Below are positions 41,822 to 51,510 of a stretch of 64,000 nucleotides of DNA, piece after piece (the stretch's first letter is position 1; every line of letters starts with the position of its first letter). This stretch comes from Bryobacteraceae bacterium (lineage in GTDB: Bacteria > Acidobacteriota > Terriglobia > Bryobacterales > Bryobacteraceae), in contig JANWVY010000002.1 in the NCBI GenBank assembly GCA_025056455.1, positions 1-64,000 of the forward strand. Direction: 5' to 3'. The notes under the pieces were generated by a model, which saw only the letters and a list, made by a program, of their open reading frames with translations, ran no database searches and was not told where the DNA came from. Both the position numbers and the translations under genes were made by a program.

Positions 41822-42256
41822 ATGATTCTCAGCCTCAATCCCAACTCTGGCGTACCGGTCTATCTCCAGCTCATGGAACAGATCAAGCACGCCATCGGCA
41901 CCGGCATCTTGCGCCCAGGGGATCAATTGCCTGGCCTGCGCAAGCTAGCCGAATCGCTAGTGATCAACCCGAATACAGTGGCGCGAGCCTACCGGGAATT
42001 GGAGCACGAGGGAGTGATCGAGTTGCGCCAAGGATCGGGAGCGTTTGTGAGGCAACGCGCTGCTGGATCCACGACCACTCAATTGATGAAAAAGGGGGAA
42101 CGTATGGTCAAGGATTTGGTTCGCACTCTTTTGGAAGCCGGCTTGAGTGAAGAAGAGATCCGCCGGCTGGTGGAAGCCACGCTGCTGGAGCTTTGCGGAG
42201 CTTCGAAAAGCGGAGAGAGGAGAAGGCAGACTCATGCAGGGCGAACTGGCGGTTGA
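41822..42256 (+). CDS. GntR-family regulator, YtrA subfamily
   Basis: 144 residues. The winged helix-turn-helix is clear: VPVYLQLMEQIKHAIGTGILRPGDQLP, LRKLAESLVINPNTVARAYRELEHEGVIELRQGSGAFV. After it only about 60 residues remain, the short C-terminal end typical of YtrA-type regulators that control ABC transporters. Its gene overlaps the ATPase gene by 23 bp, so it very likely represses this operon. Confidence 0.92.
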   Translation: MILSLNPNSGVPVYLQLMEQIKHAIGTGILRPGDQLPGLRKLAESLVINPNTVARAYRELEHEGVIELRQGSGAFVRQRAAGSTTTQLMKKGERMVKDLVRTLLEAGLSEEEIRRLVEATLLELCGASKSGERRRQTHAGRTGG

Positions 42257-43130
42257 AATTCGCGGCTTGCGCAAAAGCTTTGGCCAATACCACGCCCTGT
42301 GCGGTTTGGATTTGAGTGTTCCCAAGGGCTCCATCTGTGGCTTCCTGGGCCGGAATGGAGCCGGCAAAACAACTACGTTCAAGGTGTTGCTGGGAGCGAT
42401 CCGGGCTGATGCCGGTCAGGCGCGTGTTTTTGGTCTTTCTTGCAGCGAGCGCTGGGAGTCTCTGGAAATCCGTCGCCGGACGGGCTTCGTGAGCGAGCAG
42501 AAGTGCCTGTATCCTTACATGACGGTCGAAGAGGTGCTGCGCTTCACGCGTCCCTTTTTTCCCCACTGGGACTTGGAGCTCGAAAAGAGCTATCTTGAGC
42601 GCTTTGAGATCGACTCCAAGTTAAAAATTCCGAAGCTCTCAAAGGGCTACCTCACCAAGCTCAACCTGGTGCTGGCGCTGTGCCGCCGGGCCGACCTGTT
42701 GCTGCTGGACGAGCCAACCGAGGGTCTGGACCCAGCAGTGGTCGAAGACGTGCTTCAAGCCCTGGTGAACGTGAATGCCGAGTTCGGAACCACCATCTTT
42801 TTCTCTTCCCACCAGCTTCACGAAATTGAGCAAATAGCTGACCGCGTGGTGATCATCGATGGCGGTCGAACTCTGCTTGAGGATTCTCTGGATGATCTTC
42901 GCGCCGCATACCGCCGCTTAAACTTTGTGTTTGACGAAAATCCCCGACAAGCGGAATCCCGGTTGCGCTGTTACGGACCTTTGTTGTGTGAGGGCCGCAG
43001 TGTGTCCCTGTTGGTGAAAGCCGACTGGGAGGCGGCGGCAGCCGAGGCGAGGGCCCTGGGCGCTCGGTTGCTCGATGCACAGCCGGTGAGTTTGAAAGAG
43101 ATCTTTCTTCGCTCGCTGAAAGGCAAATAG
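42234..43130 (+). CDS. ABC transporter ATP-binding protein
   Basis: 298 residues from the ATG at 42234 (GGAGAGAGGAGAAGG upstream). Walker A GRNGAGKTT, Q-loop VSEQKCLYPYM, signature LSKGYLTKL in place of LSGGQ, Walker B LLLLDEPTEGLD and H-loop SSHQL are present. The DrrA/YtrB-like layout and the partner permease point to export or a membrane-stress role; the substrate is unknown. The signature motif (SKGYL) is of the kind seen in YtrB-like ATPases. Confidence 0.9.
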   Translation: MQGELAVEIRGLRKSFGQYHALCGLDLSVPKGSICGFLGRNGAGKTTTFKVLLGAIRADAGQARVFGLSCSERWESLEIRRRTGFVSEQKCLYPYMTVEEVLRFTRPFFPHWDLELEKSYLERFEIDSKLKIPKLSKGYLTKLNLVLALCRRADLLLLDEPTEGLDPAVVEDVLQALVNVNAEFGTTIFFSSHQLHEIEQIADRVVIIDGGRTLLEDSLDDLRAAYRRLNFVFDENPRQAESRLRCYGPLLCEGRSVSLLVKADWEAAAAEARALGARLLDAQPVSLKEIFLRSLKGK

Positions 43131-43143
43131 AAAGAGGGGTGGC

Positions 43144-43914
43144 ATGCTTTGGTATAAATCGTGGCTGGAACTACGATTCCGCCTTTTCTGGTTACTTTTT
43201 CTGCTGCTCGCCCTAGCCTGCTTTCTTGTGGTTTGGTCGCAGGAACTCGCTTCAGGCAACTGGGAAGCGGCGCAGATGTTTGGCCTCGAGCCGGGAAAAC
43301 TGGGCGCGGCTGGGCTTCCCGCCGAGCAGGTGGTGGCGCTTGCTTCAGGCCTTTTTGTCCTGGCTCTCATTCTCGCTCCCGTGGGGGCGCTGATGTTAGC
43401 CGGATCGGGCATGAACACGCAGACCAACTATGGCATGACGCCTGGCTTTCACGGATCGATGCTCTACACGCTTTCGCTCCCTGTCACCCGGCGGCAACTG
43501 TTGTGGACCCGAGCAGCCCTCGGCGGGCTCTGCTATTTGGCCTTTGTCCTGCTTTGTCTTGCCTTCCTGCTGGGGTTTTACCGTTTGTCAGGTATTTCGC
43601 TGTCTTGGTCAACCATCCTGGCATTCCTTCCAGGCTTGCTCGTTGGAAGCCTGTTTTATTACTCGCTGGCCGTGTTCCTCAGCGCTGTTTTCGATGAGTT
43701 CTGGAGCAGCATGATCGGTTTCTTCCTCGTTGGTTTGCTCGGCGGCTACTCGATCGCGAGCGGCGCTACAACGATGGAAATCACCTCTTTGATGCGCGGG
43801 GTGAGCCTGCTGCGGGGCCAGGAATGGCCCTATCTGGCGGCCGCCTTGTGGATCGCAGCGGCGATTGTGCTGATTTTGGCAGCCTCCTGGTGGGTGGAAA
43901 GGAGAGAGATATGA
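43144..43914 (+). CDS. ABC transporter permease
   Basis: 256 residues with six hydrophobic segments (LLFLLLALACFLVVW; VVALASGLFVLALILAPVGAL; ALGGLCYLAFVLLCLAFLLGFY; ILAFLPGLLVGSLFYYSLAVF; MIGFFLVGLLGGYSIA; AALWIAAAIVLILAASWW). The sequence SLPVTRRQLLWTR between helices 2 and 3 is typical of ABC-2-type permeases. It is the membrane partner of the ATPase upstream. Confidence 0.85.
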   Translation: MLWYKSWLELRFRLFWLLFLLLALACFLVVWSQELASGNWEAAQMFGLEPGKLGAAGLPAEQVVALASGLFVLALILAPVGALMLAGSGMNTQTNYGMTPGFHGSMLYTLSLPVTRRQLLWTRAALGGLCYLAFVLLCLAFLLGFYRLSGISLSWSTILAFLPGLLVGSLFYYSLAVFLSAVFDEFWSSMIGFFLVGLLGGYSIASGATTMEITSLMRGVSLLRGQEWPYLAAALWIAAAIVLILAASWWVERREI

Positions 43915-44960
43915 AAGCCAAGCTGAGGAAAGCCGCTGCCTACAGCCTGCCCCCGTTGCTTGGCTTGATTGTTGGCGCCACGGTCGGGAAATTGAATCTT
44001 TTTCCCGAAGTGACCCGGCAGCAAGCCTTGTCTGCTCTCGCATGGCTTCCGGTAGTCCTCTTCCTGGTGATCGCAATCCACGAGGTCGGGCATCTGTTGG
44101 GCGGGATGTGGTTTGGGCTCCGGTTCTGCCTGCTCGCCGTTGGCCCGTTGCTCGTCTTGCGGGAACAGAACCGCATCCGGATCAAGTTTAACCGCGCCTT
44201 TTCGCTGTGGGGCGGCCTTGCTGCTGCCTTGCCTGAGCGTTTTCAAAATCTCGAACGGGCGATGCTGGCGTTCACAGCCGGTGGTCCGCTTGCCTCACTT
44301 CTGGCAGCCGTCGCGTTGTGGCAGGCGCCGGGTGTTGCCGCCCGTTTGGCAAGTCTTTGTTCGCTGCTCATCGGATGCGTCACACTCGTTCCCCTGCGCT
44401 CGAGTGGCTTCGTTTCCGATGGTGGACGTATTCTCATGTTTCTCCGCCAAGCTGAGCAAGCCAAGCGCTGGTCGGCTTTAGCCCTGCTTTCTTCCTATAG
44501 TTTGGCGATGGTGCGACCAAGAGAGTGGCCCGAGGAAGTGATCCAACAGGCTCGGGCCGTACCCGATGGATCGCCGGACGACCTTGCGGCAGCCTGGCTG
44601 GAGCATAAAGCAGCGCTCGACCGGGGAGAAATCGAGCGTGCCCGCGCGGCGCTGGATTATGTGCAAGCCCATCTCGATCAGCTTCCAAAAGTGACGGCCA
44701 GTGTCGTTCTGTTGGACATTGCCGTTTTTGACGGCCTCTATCGCCATCTTCCCGTGCAGCTGCCCGCAGCAAAGCCCTTGTTTGCTCCCTTGATGGACTT
44801 TGAACTTGCTCGGGCAGCTAGCTTACTGAGTCAAGGGGATTGTGAGGGGGCGGCGCAGACGGCGCGCCGTGCGTTAGACCGGTTTCCGCCAGCCACTTCT
44901 GGCGCTTGCTATTTGACGCGGGATTTGCTGGAAGAAGTGGTCCGCCAGGCCACCCGCTAA
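43911..44960 (+). CDS. M50-type membrane metallopeptidase homologue
   Basis: 349 residues. After a first helix the second carries the zinc motif HEVGH (57-61, IAIHEVGHLLGG), as in site-2 protease-related M50 peptidases; a later segment SSGFVSDGGRILMFL has the Asp expected as third ligand (SDGGRI). Four or so membrane helices lie in the first 190 residues; the C-terminal half is soluble and helical (TPR-like). The start overlaps the permease stop (ATGA), so it belongs to the GntR-ABC operon. Substrate unknown. Confidence 0.75.
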   Translation: MKAKLRKAAAYSLPPLLGLIVGATVGKLNLFPEVTRQQALSALAWLPVVLFLVIAIHEVGHLLGGMWFGLRFCLLAVGPLLVLREQNRIRIKFNRAFSLWGGLAAALPERFQNLERAMLAFTAGGPLASLLAAVALWQAPGVAARLASLCSLLIGCVTLVPLRSSGFVSDGGRILMFLRQAEQAKRWSALALLSSYSLAMVRPREWPEEVIQQARAVPDGSPDDLAAAWLEHKAALDRGEIERARAALDYVQAHLDQLPKVTASVVLLDIAVFDGLYRHLPVQLPAAKPLFAPLMDFELARAASLLSQGDCEGAAQTARRALDRFPPATSGACYLTRDLLEEVVRQATR

Positions 44961-45106
44961 TTCCGGACCCAGTGCTCGGCTGCCTTCCCTGCTCTGCGAG
45001 CTTGTTCGATTTTTAGAAGGTTTGGATTCACTGTTGGGAGCCTGTGCGCCGCTAGTGGTTCGCCCCGTCAATCGGCGACAATGAAGAGTCGCCACAGACT
45101 CTCTTC

Positions 45107-46909
45107 ATGCAAACCATCCGTAACGAAAACCTCCGGAATATCGCTATCATTGCCCACGTCGACCATGGCAAGACAACGCTCGTAGACGCGCTGCTCCATC
45201 AAAGCGGAATTTTTCGCGGCAATGAGACGGTGGTCGAACGCGTTCTCGATTCCAACGTTCTCGAGCGCGAGCGGGGCATCACGATTCTTGCGAAAATCAC
45301 GGGGGTTCATTACCGAGGCGTCAAAATAAACATCGTGGACACGCCCGGCCACAGCGACTTTGGCGGCGAAGTCGAGCGCGCCTTGTTGATGGTCGACGGC
45401 GTGCTGCTGCTGGTTGACGCCAGTGAGGGCCCCTTGCCGCAGACTCGCTATGTCTTGATGAAGGCTCTCGAAGCAGGCTTGCCGCAAATTGTCGTCATCA
45501 ACAAAATTGACCGCCCGGATGCGCGTCCTCAGGAGGTCATCAATGAGATCTACGATCTTTTCATCGATCTCGACGCCAGCGAAGAGCAGCTGAATTTTCC
45601 GATTCTGTACACGGACGCCAAAAGGGGCATCGCGAAAACGTCGTTGCAAGACAGCTCGATGGACCTCCGGCCGTTATTTGAGGCGATTCTGAAGCACATT
45701 CCTGGCCCTGCGGGCGATCCCCGAGCAGTCTTACAGATGCAGGTGACGAATTTGGATTACAGCGAGTATCTGGGCCGGCTGGCCATCGGCCGGGTGTTTC
45801 ATGGCCAGCTGCGCCATGGCGACGAGGTGAGTATCTGTAAACTCGATGGCAGCGTTCAGAAGACCCGAATTACGAAGCTTTATTCCTTTGAAGGCTTAAA
45901 GCGCGTGGATGAAACGGAAGCTGGTCCCGGCGCCATTATCGCCATCGCAGGAGTCGAAGGAATCACAATTGGGGAAACCGTTTCAAGCCTAGAGACGCCC
46001 CGTGCGATGTCTCCCATTCAGGTCGACGAACCGACGATCGCCATGACATTTACCGTCAACACCTCGCCTTTTGCGGGCAAAGAGGGCCAGTTTGTCACCT
46101 CGCGCCACCTACGCGAGCGGCTCGAGCGCGAGCTTTTGACCAACGTATCTCTCAAGGTGGAGCAAGCCGGCGGGCCTGATTCTTTCAAGGTGATGGGACG
46201 CGGGGAGCTGCAACTCGCAATTCTCATTGAAATGATGCGCCGCGAGGGTTATGAGCTGATGGTGGGAAAGCCCGAAATTCTAACCAAGACGATCGACGGT
46301 AAGCTCTGCGAGCCACTCGAGCTCCTGACCGTGGATGTGCCCGAAGTTTATATCGGCGCAGTGATGGAGAAGATGGGAACGCGAAAGGGCAGGATGACCA
46401 AGATGATCAACCACGGCTCCGGGCGCGCGCGGCTGGAATTTGAAATTCCCTCTCGAGGTTTAATTGGATTACGCAGTGAGATGCTCACCGACACCAAGGG
46501 CACGGCGATCATGAACTCCCTGTTTAAGGGCTATATCGAGTGGCAGGGCGAAATTCCCATGCGCCCAACCGGCTCGCTGGTGGCCGACCGGCCCGGTGTT
46601 GCCACTGCCTATGCCATCTACAACCTACAGGAACGGGGAGAAATCTTCATCACGCCCGGAACAGAGGTCTACGAGGGAATGATCGTGGGTGAGAATTCGC
46701 GCAACGCTGATCTCAATGTGAATATCGTCAAGGAAAAAAAGCTCACCAATATGCGCTCCTCAACGGCCGATGAAGCCATTCGCTTAGTGCCTCCACGGCT
46801 GCTCAACTTAGAAAACGCCCTGGAATTCATTCGAGAGGATGAATTTGTTGAAGTAACCCCGAAGTCAATCCGGCTTCGCAAGAAAGTTCTCAAGGCCAAC
46901 CAGCGGTAG
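45107..46909 (+). CDS. typA: Ribosome-associated GTPase TypA/BipA
   Basis: 600 residues, standard length. G1 AHVDHGKTT, switch I RGITI, G3 DTPGHSD and G4 NKID define the GTPase; domains II, III and V and the TypA-specific C-terminal region ([24 protein letters not shown]) follow. It binds the ribosome under stress and at low temperature. The CDF gene begins 4 bp later, so the two are probably co-transcribed. Confidence 0.97.
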   Translation: MQTIRNENLRNIAIIAHVDHGKTTLVDALLHQSGIFRGNETVVERVLDSNVLERERGITILAKITGVHYRGVKINIVDTPGHSDFGGEVERALLMVDGVLLLVDASEGPLPQTRYVLMKALEAGLPQIVVINKIDRPDARPQEVINEIYDLFIDLDASEEQLNFPILYTDAKRGIAKTSLQDSSMDLRPLFEAILKHIPGPAGDPRAVLQMQVTNLDYSEYLGRLAIGRVFHGQLRHGDEVSICKLDGSVQKTRITKLYSFEGLKRVDETEAGPGAIIAIAGVEGITIGETVSSLETPRAMSPIQVDEPTIAMTFTVNTSPFAGKEGQFVTSRHLRERLERELLTNVSLKVEQAGGPDSFKVMGRGELQLAILIEMMRREGYELMVGKPEILTKTIDGKLCEPLELLTVDVPEVYIGAVMEKMGTRKGRMTKMINHGSGRARLEFEIPSRGLIGLRSEMLTDTKGTAIMNSLFKGYIEWQGEIPMRPTGSLVADRPGVATAYAIYNLQERGEIFITPGTEVYEGMIVGENSRNADLNVNIVKEKKLTNMRSSTADEAIRLVPPRLLNLENALEFIREDEFVEVTPKSIRLRKKVLKANQR

Positions 46910-46913
46910 GGGT

Positions 46914-47858
46914 ATGAAGACAAAACCCAGCGCTCGATCGGTCGCAGTGCTTAGCATCGGTGTCAGCTCGCTGCTGGCTGCGCTCAAGATGACGGCTGGT
47001 TGGCTGGCTGGTTCAACCTCGGTCCTCGCCGATGGCGTCGAGTCGGCAAGCGACGTAGCCGCATCGAGCGTTGTTCTCTTCGGTTTGACCATGGCCTTGC
47101 GCCCGCCGGATCACAACCACCCTTACGGCCATGGACGGCTGGAAACACTGAGCGGCTTTGCGCTGGGATGGCTGCTCGCGGCGACGGGAGCGGGCATCTG
47201 CGTGAGCTCGGTGCAACGTCTCTATGAGCAACACGAGGCTCCGGCCGCTTATGCCGCCTGGGTCCTTGTCTTCTCGATCGTCACGAAATCGACGCTCGCG
47301 TGGTGGAAACTACGGCATGCGCGGAGAACCCGCAGCTCCGGGCTGCTGGCCGACGCCTACAACGATATGGTTGACATCGTCTCGGGTTTGGTCGCCTTGC
47401 TAGCGCTCAGTCTTACTCTTTATGACCCGCAGCGCTTTCTCGCAGCCGATCATTTTGGCGGACTGGTGGTCGGATTCATCGTCATCTTTCTTGGCCTGCG
47501 CGTCGTTCGCGAAACAACCATGCAGTTGATCGACACCATGCCGGACAACGCTGTGATCGAAGAAATACGCGCAATCACGGTAACCGTCCCAGGAGCGCTG
47601 GGCGTAGAAAAATGCTTTGCTCGAAAAACTGGTTTGCAGTACCACGTGGACCTGCATCTCGAGGTGGATCCGGAACTCACCGTGCGCCAGAGTCATGACA
47701 TCGCCACAGAAGTCCGGGCCAGGCTCAAGCAGAAGCTGGACTGGGTGGCGGACGTACTGGTGCATGTGGAACCTTATGGCGAGGCGGAGCGGCAACCACC
47801 AAACGAGCGCCGGGAGCCAGCACCGCAGGACGGCCCGGAGAGAATCGCACCCTCGTGA
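46914..47858 (+). CDS. Cation diffusion facilitator (Zn/Mn/Fe-type efflux)
   Basis: 314 residues: five to six membrane helices, a metal site SVLADGVESASDV in helix 2 with DHNHPYGHGRLE after it, a second site LLADAYNDMVDI in helix 5 (the usual HxxxD is here Asp/Asp-type), and a C-terminal cytoplasmic domain (HVDLHLEVDPELTV). CDF proteins expel divalent metals by proton exchange. Asn/Asp at the second site rather than His/Asp suggests Mn or Fe over Zn, which is only an inference. Confidence 0.88.
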   Translation: MKTKPSARSVAVLSIGVSSLLAALKMTAGWLAGSTSVLADGVESASDVAASSVVLFGLTMALRPPDHNHPYGHGRLETLSGFALGWLLAATGAGICVSSVQRLYEQHEAPAAYAAWVLVFSIVTKSTLAWWKLRHARRTRSSGLLADAYNDMVDIVSGLVALLALSLTLYDPQRFLAADHFGGLVVGFIVIFLGLRVVRETTMQLIDTMPDNAVIEEIRAITVTVPGALGVEKCFARKTGLQYHVDLHLEVDPELTVRQSHDIATEVRARLKQKLDWVADVLVHVEPYGEAERQPPNERREPAPQDGPERIAPS

Positions 47859-47939
47859 GCCGCGTGAGCGGAAGGGCGGCATCATCCGATCTCGGACTGC
47901 AGGATTTGCCCGCGGTTAGATCAGTAACGAGCAGATCCT

Positions 47940-48563
47940 TTATCCGAGGGCGCGAATCGTTTGTTCAAGCTGTTCTAGGGCGTGCGCAAAAAAGTGGTCT
48001 GCCCCGTCAATCCAAAAGAATTGTTTCTCGCAGGCCAGCGACTCATAAAACCGGTAGGCGGCTTCCGGAGGACAAACCACATCTTGTCTGCTGTGTATGA
48101 ACACACAAGGAATAGAACAGGGGCGGACGGTTTCCTCCTTGAGATTCTGGGCCGGAAAACCAACCAAAATGGCGCGTCGCGCCCAGGGGTGGCGCTCGGA
48201 GAGGCGCAGGGCGATGCGAGAACCGAAGCTGAAACCTGCCAGCGAATAAGGTAGTGCGGGGTAGCGCTGGCGAAGCAGCCGGAGCGCTGCCTCTGCATCT
48301 TCCACCTCACCTTGGCCGCCATCGTGTACACCTTCGCTGCGGTTCACACCGCGAAAATTGAAGCGCAGTACGACGTGGCCCGACTGTCGCAAGCCGCGGG
48401 CGAGCCGGTATACCACCTTATTGTGCATGGTTCCTCCGTGCAGGGGGTGGGGATGGCATACAAGCGCTGCTTGGCGCGGTTCACCCTGCTCGGGCTCTTC
48501 CAGTAACGCCTCGAGCCGGCCTGCTGGACCGGGAATAAAAAGCGTCTCGATGCGGCGGGACAA
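47940..48563 (-). CDS. Alpha/beta hydrolase, COG2945 type
   Basis: 207 residues with VCHPHPLHGGTMHNKVV, LRFNFRGVNRSEG, nucleophile elbow AGFSFGS (catalytic Ser), Asp in HSRQDVV and His in DGADHFF. This matches the small COG2945 alpha/beta hydrolases, whose natural substrate is unknown. Last gene of the seven-gene leftward operon, 18 bp after yajQ. Confidence 0.88.
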   Translation of the reverse strand: MSRRIETLFIPGPAGRLEALLEEPEQGEPRQAALVCHPHPLHGGTMHNKVVYRLARGLRQSGHVVLRFNFRGVNRSEGVHDGGQGEVEDAEAALRLLRQRYPALPYSLAGFSFGSRIALRLSERHPWARRAILVGFPAQNLKEETVRPCSIPCVFIHSRQDVVCPPEAAYRFYESLACEKQFFWIDGADHFFAHALEQLEQTIRALG

Positions 48564-48581
48564 GCGGTCTCCAGCGAACTT

Positions 48582-49082
48582 TTAATTGCTTCGATAGTTG
48601 GTAAATTGCATGTCGATGCCAAAGTCCTTACTTCGTAGTGCGGCAATCACCTCTTGCAGAGTATCCCGGTCTTTGCCGCTGACCCGGACAAAATCTCCTT
48701 GGATGGAGGCCTGCACCTTCTTTTTGGTTTCTTTGATGAACTTCACAATTTCCTTGGCTTTATCCGTGGCGATGCCTTGTTGGAGGGTCACTTCCTGGCG
48801 GACCGTCGAACCGGCAGCCGGCACGATGGGACCGTAGGTAAGAGCTTTTAAGGGAACTTTGCGTTTCACCAGTTTTTGTTCCAAGAGCTCGGTCACGGCT
48901 TTCAACTTGAATTCATCTTGGCTGACCAGAGTGATCTTTTTTTCTTTCTCGTTGAGAGTTATCGAGCTTTTGGAGTCTTTCAAGTCATAGCGGGTGGTGA
49001 TCTCCTTCATCGCCTGTTGAATCGCGTTGACCACCTCAGGCATTTCGACAACGGACACAATATCGAACGAATTCTCGGGCAT
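48582..49082 (-). CDS. yajQ: YajQ-family nucleotide-binding protein
   Basis: 166 residues that match the family end to end: [75 protein letters not shown] and the end [10 protein letters not shown]. Some members bind cyclic di-GMP and act with transcription factors. It lies 4 bp after the response regulator, which may be a functional link. Confidence 0.95.
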   Translation of the reverse strand: MPENSFDIVSVVEMPEVVNAIQQAMKEITTRYDLKDSKSSITLNEKEKKITLVSQDEFKLKAVTELLEQKLVKRKVPLKALTYGPIVPAAGSTVRQEVTLQQGIATDKAKEIVKFIKETKKKVQASIQGDFVRVSGKDRDTLQEVIAALRSKDFGIDMQFTNYRSN

Positions 49083-49086
49083 TCTT

Positions 49087-49623
49087 TTACTTTTTTAGCT
49101 GATTGAGGATTCGCGAGCTGATTTCTTCCACCAAGCTCGGCAAGGCGCGGTCGAGGGCGACGGTTACGGCGGCGCGGATGCGTTCCGGATCGAGAGGGTC
49201 TTCCTCGATCCCCTGGGCCTGGGCAGCGCGCCGCAATTCGGCCTCGCGGTCGAGCTTTGAGGCCTCGAGCAAAGGCTTGATAGTATCCAGCACGATCGAA
49301 GCTTCGAAAGGCTTTTTGATCCATCCATCGCTGCCCGCCTCCGCCGCTTTCTGTTCATCGAAAGGCTCCAGCACGCCCGCTGTTAACACCACGCGCACAT
49401 GCTTGAAACGGGTGTTGCGCTTGACTTCGCGGCAGATGTCAAATCCCGAACGGCCGGGCAAGAAGGCATCGGCCAAGATGAGATCGGGATCCACGTCCGC
49501 CAGGCGGATCAACGCGGTTTCCCCATCGGTGACCGAAACGACTTCATAGCCCTCCTCTTGCAAGATGCGCTCGCCCATGCGCTGTGCATGCGGGCTATCA
49601 TCAGCAAGCAAAATTCGGGTCAT
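49087..49623 (-). CDS. Response regulator (receiver domain plus short C-terminal helix)
   Basis: 178 residues. The receiver has the acidic pair (LLADDSP), phospho-acceptor Asp in [10 protein letters not shown], Thr/Ser in VVLTAG and Lys in IKKPFE. The remaining 55 residues hold no DNA-binding domain, only a helical, charged tail, so output is likely through protein contact. Its start overlaps the bamD stop (ATGA). Confidence 0.88.
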   Translation of the reverse strand: MTRILLADDSPHAQRMGERILQEEGYEVVSVTDGETALIRLADVDPDLILADAFLPGRSGFDICREVKRNTRFKHVRVVLTAGVLEPFDEQKAAEAGSDGWIKKPFEASIVLDTIKPLLEASKLDREAELRRAAQAQGIEEDPLDPERIRAAVTVALDRALPSLVEEISSRILNQLKK

Positions 49624-50810
49624 TTTTTGGATTTCTTCTTACCTTTCTTGGCCTCCGGCGCGCGGTTTTGCGGTAAAGGTAGCTGCGATTCGGCTTCGGA
49701 GTTTGCGGCTCCGGCTTGGGGAGGATTGGCCCGTGCATCGGGCTGCGTGTCAAGCGCTGTGGTCTCAGCGTTGGTGCTAAGAGTGACGTCAGTGACCCCG
49801 GCTCCAGCAGCAGCCGTTGCCGGCACGCTAACCGGGATCGTGGGCTGGTTACGCGTCATGGCCGGAGTACCGGATTTGGCTGCCTGAGACGTGTCAGGGC
49901 TCTTCCGGAAGATGCCGAACGCCTTACTGGCTAAACCCTTTTTGACCCGATTTTCTTGCTCATACTTCATGCGGGCCAGCGCGACCGGATCAGGCTCCGG
50001 AATTTCCATTTCCATTTCGCGCAACTTTTTCTTGGCTTCTTCGACGTAGGGGCTCAAAGGGTAGTCGCGGACAATCCGCGAATAGGCCATTCCAGTTTTG
50101 TCGCGGAAGCGGGGGCCCATCCGGCTATAGGAGTCCCCCAGCAGCCACAGCGCCTCATCGGCCCCGCTGTAGAGCGGATATTGATCCACGAGCGCCTGAA
50201 GACGGTTAGCTGCTGCCGGATGGCTACCCTTTTGATGGTAAAAATTCCCCACGCGGAACTCGCCTTCGGCGATCACTTCCTGGATGTTGCGCAACAGCTG
50301 CTGCACCCGGGGGACAAACTTGCTATTGGGGAATTGCAGAAGCAGCTGCCGACATTCATCCTCGGCTCGCAACATGTGTGTGGTGTCGCGGTCCGGTTTT
50401 TCCATCTGCTTGTAGTGGATCATGCACACTTTTTCTTGCGCTTCGGCCGCCTCTTCTAAGGCTGGGTAGAACAGAATGAAATCCTTGTATTCGGCCTCAG
50501 CTTGCGCAAGCGCGTGCGAGCCTCCTTCGCGAAACCAGCTATCGGCGATGGCCAGTTTCGCCTTGGCGAGATACTCGCTCGTGTCGTAGGTGTTGATCAG
50601 GGTTTGAAGAGTGAGACGCGCCACTTCGAAGCGGTTTTTTTCAAGGTCCCGAATGGCTTTGTCAAAGAGCACTTTATCTGGCTGCAAGGTATCTTTGGTG
50701 ATCGGATTCTCATATTTGCGCCGGCGAAAGCCGCAGCCAGCCAACACTGCCAAGATAAGCGTCACAGTTAGTGCCTTGGTGATCCATTGCCGGTTGGTCA
50801 TTCGATCCAC
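49620..50810 (-). CDS. bamD: Outer-membrane assembly lipoprotein BamD with long C-terminal extension
   Basis: 396 residues. Lipobox LAGC (Cys26) after a signal peptide, then TPR repeats (FDKAIRDLEKNRFEVARLTLQTLI, AEAEYKDFILFYPA, AEDECRQLLLQFPNSKF, AANRLQALVDQYPLYSGADEALWLLGDSY). BamD is the essential partner of BamA in beta-barrel insertion. Canonical BamD is about 245 residues; here about 120 Ala/Pro/Thr-rich residues ending in a Lys-rich tail (KKGKKKSKK) are added. The second ATG (50801) is an alternative start. Confidence 0.88.
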   Translation of the reverse strand: MDRMTNRQWITKALTVTLILAVLAGCGFRRRKYENPITKDTLQPDKVLFDKAIRDLEKNRFEVARLTLQTLINTYDTSEYLAKAKLAIADSWFREGGSHALAQAEAEYKDFILFYPALEEAAEAQEKVCMIHYKQMEKPDRDTTHMLRAEDECRQLLLQFPNSKFVPRVQQLLRNIQEVIAEGEFRVGNFYHQKGSHPAAANRLQALVDQYPLYSGADEALWLLGDSYSRMGPRFRDKTGMAYSRIVRDYPLSPYVEEAKKKLREMEMEIPEPDPVALARMKYEQENRVKKGLASKAFGIFRKSPDTSQAAKSGTPAMTRNQPTIPVSVPATAAAGAGVTDVTLSTNAETTALDTQPDARANPPQAGAANSEAESQLPLPQNRAPEAKKGKKKSKK

Positions 50811-50820
50811 TCCAAATCAT

Positions 50821-51495
50821 TCAGGCCCGAATTGCGGTTGCCTCCCGGGCCAACTGTTGCATCTTCTTCACGGTCGTTTCCGGATCGTCACTCTGAAAGA
50901 TGCTCGATCCAGCCACCACCCAATCACAGCCAGCCCGCACGACATCAGCCACATTATCCGGACCGAGCCCGCCATCCATTTCCAGCTTAAAACTCAAGCC
51001 TCGTTCACGCCGTCGCTGATCAAGCTCCATTAACTTGCGCATCGTCCTAGGAATGAAGCGCTGGGCCCCGAAACCCGGGTTGACGCTCATGACAAGCACG
51101 TAATCGGCCAGTTCCAGGACTTCGTCAAGCGTCGAGACCGGTGTTGAGGGATTGATCACCACGCCCGCCAGCGCGCCTTCGGCTTTAATCAGCCGTAGGG
51201 TACGATCAAGGTGCGGGCAAACCTCCTGGTGGACCGAAATCTGATCCGCACCCGATTCGACAAAGGTCGCGATGTAGCGATCCGGATCGGTAATCATGAG
51301 ATGGACATCGAAAGTCAGTCGGCAAATGCTGCGGATCGACCGGATTACCGGCGGGCCGAGACTGATATTGGGGACGAAATGGCCGTCCATCACATCAATA
51401 TGAAGCATGGAAACTCCCGCCCGCTCGACACTGGCGATCTGTTCGCCAAGACGCGCAAAATCGGCGGCCAAAATCGATGGCAGGATTTCCACCAT
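50821..51495 (-). CDS. rpe: Ribulose-phosphate 3-epimerase
   Basis: 224 residues, normal length. Family signatures: PSILAADFARLGEQI, the metal-site HIDVMDGHFVPNISLGPPV, HLMITDPDRYI, NPSTPVSTLDEVLELAD and VMSVNPGFGAQRFIP, then EMDGGLGPDNV. It interconverts ribulose-5-phosphate and xylulose-5-phosphate in the pentose phosphate pathway. 10 bp upstream of bamD in the same direction. Confidence 0.97.
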   Translation of the reverse strand: MVEILPSILAADFARLGEQIASVERAGVSMLHIDVMDGHFVPNISLGPPVIRSIRSICRLTFDVHLMITDPDRYIATFVESGADQISVHQEVCPHLDRTLRLIKAEGALAGVVINPSTPVSTLDEVLELADYVLVMSVNPGFGAQRFIPRTMRKLMELDQRRRERGLSFKLEMDGGLGPDNVADVVRAGCDWVVAGSSIFQSDDPETTVKKMQQLAREATAIRA

Positions 51496-51510
51496 GCGGC
51501 GTTTGGAAAG

